Below are positions 1 through 4,472 of a DNA stretch of 11,492 nt, in pieces (within the stretch, counting starts at the first letter, position 1; every line of letters begins with the position of its first letter). Below the pieces are notes generated by a model. The model ran no database searches and had not been told where the DNA came from. It was given only the letters and a program-made list of their open reading frames with translations. Origin of the DNA: Planctomycetota bacterium (GTDB lineage: Bacteria > Planctomycetota > Brocadiia > SM23-32); NCBI GenBank assembly GCA_030604585.1, contig JAUVVP010000019.1:1-11492 (forward strand). The letters run 5' to 3'. A program made the translations under genes and the position numbers.

Positions 1-497
1 CGGGGTTTCTCTTTGACCACTATGACGTGACGCAGCTTGACATCGTGTTCGACCTGGACGCAGACCACGACACGGTGTTCTTCAACACCGTCTGGGGCAG
101 CGAGGAGTATGCCGAGTACGTCGGCAGCTCGTACATCGACGCCTTCGGGCTCTACGTGAACGGGACGAACATCGCATTTGTGGGCGGGAATCCCGTCAAC
201 GTTAACCATCCCGACATGCAGTTCATGGCGGGAACGGAACTCGACGGTATCCTGGCGCCCAACGGCATCCCGGTGCTGGCGTTCTCGCAGTTCGTCGGCG
301 CGGGCAGCGTAGGCAACCTGCTGACATTCATCATTGCCGACAGCGGCGATGAGTGGCTTGACAGCACGGTTTACATCGAGGGTCTGGGCGGCGAGCCGCC
401 GCCTCCGCCAGACGGCGTGATCCCTGAGCCGGCGACGATCAGCCTGCTGATGCTCGGGCTTGCGGCAGTCGGCCTGCGGTGCCGTCGCAAGAAGTAG
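1..497 (+). CDS. PEP-CTERM surface protein with choice-of-anchor L domain (5' end cut by window)
   Basis: The reading frame is open to the left edge (from base 3), so the true start lies outside the window; a GTG at 27 is only an internal codon. The visible 164 residues resemble the choice-of-anchor L domain. The hallmark is a strand reading VFFNTVWGSEEYAEYVGSSY followed by DAFGLYVNG and N-IAFV, then a beta-rich stretch ending FIIADSGDEWLDSTVYIEG. A proline linker (GEPPPPPDG) leads to a C-terminal PEP-CTERM signal: IPEPATI, a hydrophobic helix (SLLMLGLAAVGL) and a basic tail RCRRKK. Such tails are cleaved by exosortases, so the protein is probably exported and anchored at, or released from, the cell surface. 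Its specific function is unknown. A strong terminator follows. The family call is from remembered motif patterns. Confidence 0.88.
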   Translation, partial: GFLFDHYDVTQLDIVFDLDADHDTVFFNTVWGSEEYAEYVGSSYIDAFGLYVNGTNIAFVGGNPVNVNHPDMQFMAGTELDGILAPNGIPVLAFSQFVGAGSVGNLLTFIIADSGDEWLDSTVYIEGLGGEPPPPPDGVIPEPATISLLMLGLAAVGLRCRRKK

Positions 498-557
498 CTC
501 CGGAGCCGTGAATCCCGGGCAGAGGCCTGCCCCGGACGGGCATGGAGGGGGTGATGA

Positions 558-590
558 GTAAGAGGGTCCGCAAGGGCCCTCTTACGTTTT
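558..590 (+). terminator. Rho-independent terminator of the PEP-CTERM gene
   Basis: Bases 558-569 (GTAAGAGGGTCC) pair with 574-585 (GGGCCCTCTTAC) in a 12-bp stem with one T-G wobble. The stem is closed by a GCAA (GNRA) tetraloop at 570-573 and followed by GTTTT. It lies 61 bp after the stop codon. The opposite strand lacks a T-tract, so it should act only on plus-strand transcripts. Confidence 0.85.
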
Positions 591-677
591 GTACGGGCGC
601 CGAAGAAGCTGTCTGGTCAGCAGAACGGCGCGCTCGATGCAGTTCTGCAGTTCCCGCACGTTGCCGGGACGGCAACG
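582..677 (-). pseudogene. Remnant of an NtrC-family sigma-54 activator (end of the AAA+ domain)
   Basis: Read on the minus strand, this stretch gives PGNVRELQNCIERAVLLT followed by RQLLRRPYKT and a TAA stop. PGNVREL-N-IERAV-L is the signature of the end of the central AAA+ domain of sigma-54-dependent activators, which normally has a response-regulator or sensor domain before it and a Fis-type helix-turn-helix after it. Only about 20 conserved residues survive, with neither flanking domain, and the stop lies inside the terminator stem of the PEP-CTERM gene. The frame continues upstream without a shift into a TAG codon that ends the PurF relic. No start or ribosome-binding site is visible, so I read it as a dead fragment. 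Confidence 0.72.
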
Positions 678-785
678 CTACCTGCGCCTGGGGCGCTCCA
701 GAGCGTACTTGCCCATCTCCCCCTCCGCCTCGACGGGGTATCCGCCGGTGAAGCAGGCGCAGCAGTAGGCTTCTGAGCACTGGAC
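678..785 (-). pseudogene. purF: Remnant of amidophosphoribosyltransferase (PurF) C-terminus
   Basis: The minus strand encodes SEAYCCACFTGGYPVE, then AEGEMGKYALERPRRR and TAG (678-680). YC-ACF-G-YPV is the conserved C-terminal motif of glutamine PRPP amidotransferase, the first enzyme of purine synthesis; the intact enzyme is roughly 460-500 residues, and only about 30 remain here. Homology fades near base 780, where the -35 element of the divergent gene begins. The lack of a start and the direct apposition to an NtrC scrap mark it as a relic, left by a deletion or carried in with inserted DNA. The full-length gene should exist elsewhere in the genome. Confidence 0.68.
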
Positions 786-809
786 AAGAGGCGGGGGAAC
801 GCCTATAAT
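781..809 (+). promoter_or_regulatory. Sigma-70-type promoter giving a likely leaderless transcript
   Basis: TGGACA (781-786), a 17-bp spacer and a perfect TATAAT (804-809). Transcription would start about 6-7 bases after the -10 box, around base 816, which is the A of the ATG of the following gene. The mRNA would therefore have no leader and no Shine-Dalgarno. Confidence 0.75.
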
Positions 810-815
810 GTGATC

Positions 816-1262
816 ATGAGCGCTGACCTCGCCAAAGCAACAGGTCGCTCAACACCGGACAGGAGGGGCCTCAACGCTTTGAAGCACGGGCTGACTGCGC
901 GACGCGTGCTCGAGTGCGAAGTCGAAAGCTTTGAGGCGGCGCTCAAAGCTCTGACGGACGAATGGAAGCCGAAGGGACCCGTAGCTGAGTCGCTATGCAA
1001 GCGGATGGCATGGCTTGCCGTGCGACTGGACAGGGCGGGCCGCCTCGAATCGGAGTTCTACGCAAGCTGCTTCGAGGACGGAGAGGGCGAGGAAGCCAGC
1101 TTCAACCGGATCATCTTTGAGCACATGGTCAACTCGATAGGACGTTATGAGATGGCTTTGGCTCGGTCGTTTGCAAAGACCCTTCACGAGTTGGAGCGCG
1201 TCTCCAAAGGTGCGTCCGGCGAGCCCGTGTGTGCCCCGACCATAGTTGACTTCAACTGGTGA
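816..1262 (+). CDS. NALKHGL-motif small conserved protein, function unknown
   Basis: 148 residues from the ATG at 816. A GTG at 810 is in frame but sits directly after the -10 box, so it is an unlikely start. The N-terminus reads ATGRSTPDRRGLNALKHGLT; this basic segment ending in NALKHGL(T/S)AR recurs in many uncharacterised bacterial proteins, often after an STGP-TPEGK-like stretch. It is followed by a helical region (about 33-80: ESFEAALKALTDEWKPKGPV, then LCKRMAWLAVRLDRAGRLES) typical of the same group, and a second helical region (about 95-130). There is no signal peptide or membrane segment. The stop overlaps an alternative GTG start of the next gene (GTGA), so the two are co-transcribed. 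Function is unknown; the N-terminal basic segment could bind nucleic acid, which is inference. Confidence 0.75.
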   Translation: MSADLAKATGRSTPDRRGLNALKHGLTARRVLECEVESFEAALKALTDEWKPKGPVAESLCKRMAWLAVRLDRAGRLESEFYASCFEDGEGEEASFNRIIFEHMVNSIGRYEMALARSFAKTLHELERVSKGASGEPVCAPTIVDFNW

Positions 1263-1273
1263 GGACGGCCGTC

Positions 1274-1600
1274 ATGTCAGCTGTGCCCGAGATCAGTGAT
1301 CTTCGTCAGCAATGCTTACGATCACTCTGGTCCACGCTCCACCTGCTTTGCCGGACCGAAGAGAGCATGGACGGCAGCGCCGAACTTGACGGGCGCATCT
1401 ATCGCCTTGCGCGCACCATCAGCGTCATCGAACTAGGCCAGGGCGTGGATGACATCACGTTGCGGCTGGCCGCGATGCGGGACTTCGTCGAGCACGGCTT
1501 CCGCACTCTGCCGGTGAAGGAAGCCGACGTGGTGGCAAAGGCCATCACGACTTACATCAACAAGTTGAAGCGGGAGGCCACCGAAGGAAAGAAAGGGTAA
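1274..1600 (+). CDS. Hypothetical helical protein, partner of the NALKHGL gene
   Basis: 108 residues from the ATG at 1274, preceded by GAGGA at 1261-1265 at good spacing. An upstream GTG at 1259 overlaps the previous stop but has no comparable ribosome-binding site. The sequence (MSAVPEISDLRQQCLRSLWS, later LAAMRDFVEHGFRTLP and a lysine-rich end KLKREATEGKKG) is predicted almost entirely alpha-helical and soluble, with no motif I recognise. It lies 11 bp after the NALKHGL gene and is probably translated from the same mRNA, so the two may act together. The element with TA-ended inverted termini begins 19 bp after its stop, and no convincing terminator lies between them. Confidence 0.62.
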   Translation: MSAVPEISDLRQQCLRSLWSTLHLLCRTEESMDGSAELDGRIYRLARTISVIELGQGVDDITLRLAAMRDFVEHGFRTLPVKEADVVAKAITTYINKLKREATEGKKG

Positions 1601-1619
1601 GCTGCGCTTTTCCGCTGTC

Positions 1620-1770
1620 TAGTGGACTGTTGAACTGGGAGCATTGCGTTTCCCCTGGCCACTCCATTCGCGACGAGCGGGGCGAGACGCCCCGCCTACC
1701 CGGTACGGGTAGCCCCCGGCGTCTCGCCGGGGGTGCCGGAACACAAGGTCCGCTGCTTAACAGTCCACTA
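1620..1770 (+). mobile_element. 151-bp MITE-like element with TA-ended inverted termini
   Basis: TAGTGGACTGTT at 1620-1631 is matched by its exact reverse complement AACAGTCCACTA at 1759-1770. Both ends finish in TA, as expected for Tc1/mariner (IS630)-type elements that duplicate a TA target. No transposase is encoded, so it would be a non-autonomous MITE moved in trans. The centre (1677-1733) is three abutting perfect hairpins. The family assignment is inference from the TA ends alone. Confidence 0.7.
1677..1733. repeat. Three contiguous perfect hairpins with 3-base loops
   Basis: Hairpin 1: GCGGGGCG (1677-1684), loop AGA, CGCCCCGC (1688-1695). Hairpin 2: CTACCCG (1696-1702), loop GTA, CGGGTAG (1706-1712). 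Hairpin 3: CCCCCGGCG (1713-1721), loop TCT, CGCCGGGGG (1725-1733). There are no spacer bases between them. Hairpins 1 and 3 are also complementary to each other (GGCGAGACGCC at 1681-1691 and GGCGTCTCGCC at 1718-1728), so one large alternative fold is possible. Confidence 0.85.
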
Positions 1771-2071
1771 TCCGGATGTAACGCTGCGCGTGCGACGGGG
1801 CCTCTAGCGGGGTAGGTTCCGTCGGAGAGGGCCCGAGGCTCGGCCTTTGCGCCGGGCCTCTGTCACAAACGCAGCATCTCGCTAAGGCTCTTTGACAAAA
1901 CAAAACGCCCTTCGTTGGTGAAGCTGACTGGCTTTCCGATGGGCCATGACCGCGCTTCGGCCTGCCTTTGTCGGGCTGCGCTCCGAGTGCGTTCGCACAC
2001 TCTCGCTTGCCCTTCGCGGCAGTCCTTGCGGGGCCGCAGTAGGCTGCGCACGGCGTCGGACGTCGCGCTCC
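1771..2071. other. Gene-free part of the repeat island
   Basis: No convincing gene here. A GC-rich inverted pair (GAGGGCCCGAGGCTCGG near 1827-1843 against CCGGGCCTC near 1853-1861) could form an imperfect hairpin. A minus-strand frame of 71 residues (1863-2078) ends in a plausible-looking segment (PVSFTNEGRFVLSKSLSEML) but has no ribosome-binding site or recognised family. It may be a relic. The last 29 bases before 2072 resemble the bases before 2256 at roughly 70 percent identity. Confidence 0.4.
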
Positions 2072-2209
2072 GTGTCATCCTGAGGCGCGACCTATGGGGC
2101 GCCGAAGGATCTGTCCGTTCGTGGGATGAGCCGAGCCTCGGAACGGAGAGATGCTTCGGGCCTGTAGGAACCGGCCCTCAGCATGACACGCGGCCGCCGC
2201 GCTTACCCG
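2072..2209. repeat. Dispersed palindromic repeat, copy 1
   Basis: This 138-bp unit differs from copy 2 (2256-2393) at a single position (A2094 against G2278). Within it, 2072-2189 is an imperfect palindrome. The outer arms are GTGTCATCCTGAG and CTCAGCATGACAC. The inner arms, CGAAGGATCTGTCCGTTC and the reverse complement of CGAAGCATCTCTCCGTTC, flank a roughly 20-base loop. It resembles the GTCATCCTGAG...CTCAGCATGACAC repeats seen in many environmental bacterial genomes. It encodes nothing. Confidence 0.85.
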
Positions 2210-2255
2210 CCCTACGGCGAGTCCGCGCTGGGTGCGGCGTAGGATGTCGCGCCCG

Positions 2256-2393
2256 GTGTCATCCTGAGGCGCGACCTGTGGGGCGCCGAAGGATCTGTCC
2301 GTTCGTGGGATGAGCCGAGCCTCGGAACGGAGAGATGCTTCGGGCCTGTAGGAACCGGCCCTCAGCATGACACGCGGCCGCCGCGCTTACCCG
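2256..2393. repeat. Dispersed palindromic repeat, copy 2
   Basis: Second copy of the 138-bp unit, same orientation, 184 bp after the first. The boundaries are sharp: identity begins exactly at GTGTCATCC and ends at CTTACCCG, after which 2210 and 2394 diverge. The palindromic part is 2256-2373. It sits immediately upstream of the promoter of the KaiC-like gene. Confidence 0.85.
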
Positions 2394-2429
2394 GCCCAGG
2401 AGCGTGGACCCGCCGGAAGTGCCCTTGGA

Positions 2430-2458
2430 TTGAACAATCAGTCGCCTGTGGGTAGGAT
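2430..2458 (+). promoter_or_regulatory. Candidate promoter of the KaiC-like gene
   Basis: TTGAAC (2430-2435), a 17-bp spacer and TAGGAT (2453-2458) followed by AAAA. It lies 62 bp upstream of the ATG, outside the repeat copy. GAGGGG at 2505-2510 is the ribosome-binding site. Confidence 0.55.
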
Positions 2459-2520
2459 AAAAGCGCGGAATGCGACCGCTGTACTGAGCAGCTCTTGAAC
2501 ACTCGAGGGGACGTGCAGAC

Positions 2521-2955
2521 ATGACTGCCAGAACATCCAGCACCGGCGTGGACTACCTGGATGCCCTGCTGGGCGGGCTGATCCCCGGCGACAACGTGGC
2601 CTGGCAGGTTGACTCCGGCGCCCCGGTGGAGTTCTTCACCCAGAGCTTCCTGAAGGCCGCCGCCGCAACCGACAGCAGCATCATCTTCGTCAGCTTCAGC
2701 CATTCGCCGCAGTCAATCATCCGCCGCTACGTCAGCGAAGACCAGATGCCGCTGGGCGCCGTCGCCGTCTACACCTTCGTCCAGAAGCTCAGGGTCGGCC
2801 TTCAGCAGATCATGGCAGGCAGCCGCAACTTCAGCCTGCCGAGCATCAGCCGGGACGACCTGATCGCCCTCACCAGGGAGGCCAGCGACGTCTCGGGCAT
2901 CCCATACGTCATGGAAGCCGGCCTGGAGGTGGCGGAGAGCATCCTGGACAGTTGA
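2521..2955 (+). CDS. KaiC/RecA-like domain protein lacking the P-loop and catalytic glutamates
   Basis: 144 residues from the ATG at 2521, with GAGGGG 10 bases upstream. The N-terminus follows the KaiC/RadA pattern: STGVDYLDALLGGLIPGDNV (about 7-25) corresponds to the TG-PGLDELLGGG-P-G start of that fold, and SSIIFVSFSHSPQSIIRRY (52-70) corresponds to the VLYVSFEESPEQLLRR strand. The Walker A motif is absent: where GDPGTGKTT is expected the protein has VDSGAPVEF (30-38), with valine for lysine and glutamate for threonine. The paired catalytic glutamates are replaced by Ser-His. The protein is also short (the domain is usually about 230 residues), and the Walker B region is not recognisable. 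It is probably not an ATPase and may be a structural or regulatory partner of one. A terminator follows, so it is a single-gene unit. Confidence 0.72.
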   Translation: MTARTSSTGVDYLDALLGGLIPGDNVAWQVDSGAPVEFFTQSFLKAAAATDSSIIFVSFSHSPQSIIRRYVSEDQMPLGAVAVYTFVQKLRVGLQQIMAGSRNFSLPSISRDDLIALTREASDVSGIPYVMEAGLEVAESILDS

Positions 2956-2988
2956 CGCAAGACGGGCGGCACGTGCCGCGCGACATCC

Positions 2989-3030
2989 GGCGCCGAAGGG
3001 AGAGCAGCCTTCCGGCGCCTTCTCTTTCTC
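2989..3030 (+). terminator. Rho-independent terminator after the KaiC-like gene
   Basis: GGCGCC (2989-2994) pairs with GGCGCC (3014-3019), and the inner AAGG (2996-2999) pairs with CCTT (3008-3011). A small bulge separates the two helices. The stem is followed by TTCTCTTTCTC, a T-rich but interrupted tail. Confidence 0.6.
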
Positions 3031-3114
3031 GGTGCGCGCCCGGAAGATGTCCGCGTCCTGCTGCCCCTGCCCGCCGGCCGAGTGTCGCCGGGGATTCGCC
3101 CTCGGCCGATTCCG

Positions 3115-3143
3115 TTGACACACCTCCCCTGCCCCGCTATGTT
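3115..3143 (+). promoter_or_regulatory. Near-consensus sigma-70 promoter of the gdhA operon
   Basis: A perfect TTGACA (3115-3120), a 17-bp spacer and TATGTT (3138-3143). The expected start is near 3150, giving a leader of about 44 bases that carries the strong ribosome-binding site AAGGAGGA (3183-3190) just before the ATG at 3194. Confidence 0.78.
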
Positions 3144-3193
3144 ACCGGTCTCCACGGTCGTTTTTCCCCATCCATTGCCAGTAAGGAGGACCT

Positions 3194-4447
3194 ATGGCCG
3201 TAACCGTGAACCTGTTTGCAATGGCCCAGAGACAGTTCGACGCGGCGGCGGAGCGCCTTGGGCTGGACGAGACCATGCACGAGTTGCTCCGATGGCCGCT
3301 GCGGGAGATGCAGGTTACGCTCCCGGTCAGAATGGACGACGGGGGCACGCGGATCTTCCGCGCCTTCCGGGTTCAGTACAACGACGCGCGCGGCCCCTGC
3401 AAGGGCGGGATTCGATTCCACCCCCAGGAGAACCTGGACACCATCCGGGCACTGGCCGCCTGGATGACGTGGAAGACCGCCGTCGTTGACATCCCGCTGG
3501 GCGGGGCCAAAGGCGGCGTCATCTGCAACCCGAAGCAGATGAGCGAACGGGAGCTGGAGCGGCTGAGCCGCGCCTACGTCCGACGGATCGGGCGCGTGCT
3601 GGGAGAGGACGTGGATGTTCCCGCGCCCGACGTCTACACCACCGCGCAGATCATGGCCTGGATGCTGGACGAGTATGAGGTGACACACGGCGGTGGCCAC
3701 CGGCCCGGAATGATCACCGGCAAGCCGATCCCCCTGGGAGGGTCGCTCGGCCGCACGGACGCCACGGCGCGCGGGGGATGCATCGTCCTGCGCGAGGCGG
3801 CCACCGCACTCGGCCTGGACACGCAGGGCGCTTCGGTCGCCATCCAGGGCTTCGGCAACGCCGGGCAGTACGCGGCGCTACTTGCCCAGGAGCTGCTGGG
3901 CTGCAAGGTCATCGCCGTCAGCGATACCAGCGGCGGCATCGTCAACGAGGGCGGGATGGCCCCAGAACTCCTCATCAAGCACAAGCTCGAGACGGGGGCG
4001 GTGTCCGGCTTCCCGGACGCGGAGCCGATCAGCAATGCGAACCTGCTGGAACTGCCGGTTGACATCCTTTTCGTGGCCGCTCTAGAGAACGCAATCACCG
4101 AGCAGAATGCTCCTCGCATCCGGGCCCGGCTCTCCTGCGAACTGGCCAACGGGCCCCAGACGCCGGAGGCGGACCAGATCGTCCACGAAAAGGGCATCTT
4201 CTTCATACCCGACTGCCTGGCCAACGCCGGCGGCGTGACCGCCTCCTACTTCGAGATGGTACAGAACCAGAGCAGCTATTACTGGACCGCCGAACGGGCC
4301 AACGAGGAACTGGACCGGAAGATGACGACGGCCTTCCACCAGGTCTACGAGTGCGCCCGGGCCGAGAAGGTCCACATGCGCCTGGCGGCCCACATGATTG
4401 CCGTGCGGCGCGTTGCGGAGGCCGTCCGCCTGCGCGGCTGGGTCTGA
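3194..4447 (+). CDS. gdhA: Glutamate dehydrogenase (hexameric, about 45 kDa type)
   Basis: Catalyses reversible oxidative deamination of glutamate to 2-oxoglutarate and ammonium in the cytoplasm, linking nitrogen assimilation to the TCA cycle. The 417 residues match the usual 415-420 of the short hexameric class. The substrate domain contains GPCKGGIRFHP (K70), TWKTAVVDIP (K94) and PLGGAKGG (catalytic K106); the spacing 70-94-106 equals that of the well-studied clostridial enzyme (89-113-125). The catalytic aspartate is D146 in DVPAPDVYT. The Rossmann motif is GFGNAG (219-224), and the second strand ends AVSDTSG (D244); the choice between NAD and NADP cannot be settled from this. NAGGVTASYFE (344-354) is the conserved C-terminal block. 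The start is fixed by AAGGAGGA four bases upstream. The next gene begins 25 bp later with its own ribosome-binding site, so the two are probably one operon. Confidence 0.96.
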   Translation: MAVTVNLFAMAQRQFDAAAERLGLDETMHELLRWPLREMQVTLPVRMDDGGTRIFRAFRVQYNDARGPCKGGIRFHPQENLDTIRALAAWMTWKTAVVDIPLGGAKGGVICNPKQMSERELERLSRAYVRRIGRVLGEDVDVPAPDVYTTAQIMAWMLDEYEVTHGGGHRPGMITGKPIPLGGSLGRTDATARGGCIVLREAATALGLDTQGASVAIQGFGNAGQYAALLAQELLGCKVIAVSDTSGGIVNEGGMAPELLIKHKLETGAVSGFPDAEPISNANLLELPVDILFVAALENAITEQNAPRIRARLSCELANGPQTPEADQIVHEKGIFFIPDCLANAGGVTASYFEMVQNQSSYYWTAERANEELDRKMTTAFHQVYECARAEKVHMRLAAHMIAVRRVAEAVRLRGWV

Positions 4448-4472
4448 GCGCTCGCCCGGAAGGAGGTCATGC

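Noticed and set aside
439..780. A 113-codon minus-strand frame
   Set aside because: It is in a different frame from the PurF/NtrC relics, is low-complexity Arg/Pro-rich and overlaps the PEP-CTERM gene end.
1863..2078. A 71-codon minus-strand frame with a protein-like C-terminal segment
   Set aside because: It has no ribosome-binding site, an Arg-rich N-terminal half running into a repeat copy, and no recognised family. At best it is a relic, noted only in the gene-free entry.
2072..2393. The two direct copies as part of a CRISPR array
   Set aside because: The units are 138 bp, only two copies exist, and each is itself palindromic over 118 bp. The spacing is unlike CRISPR repeat-spacer architecture.
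1915..2703. Several 90-130-codon frames across the palindromic repeats
   Set aside because: They are created by the repeat sequence on both strands, with duplicated peptide segments and no start signals.
2952..3203. A frameshifted continuation of the KaiC-like protein after 2955
   Set aside because: The following frames are Arg/Pro/Ser-rich with no KaiC-type motifs, and a terminator hairpin follows the stop.
4398..4472. Upstream in-frame extension of the NodB-type protein into gdhA
   Set aside because: It would overlap gdhA and hide a canonical signal peptide. The GTG at 4473 has an AGGAGGT at ideal spacing.
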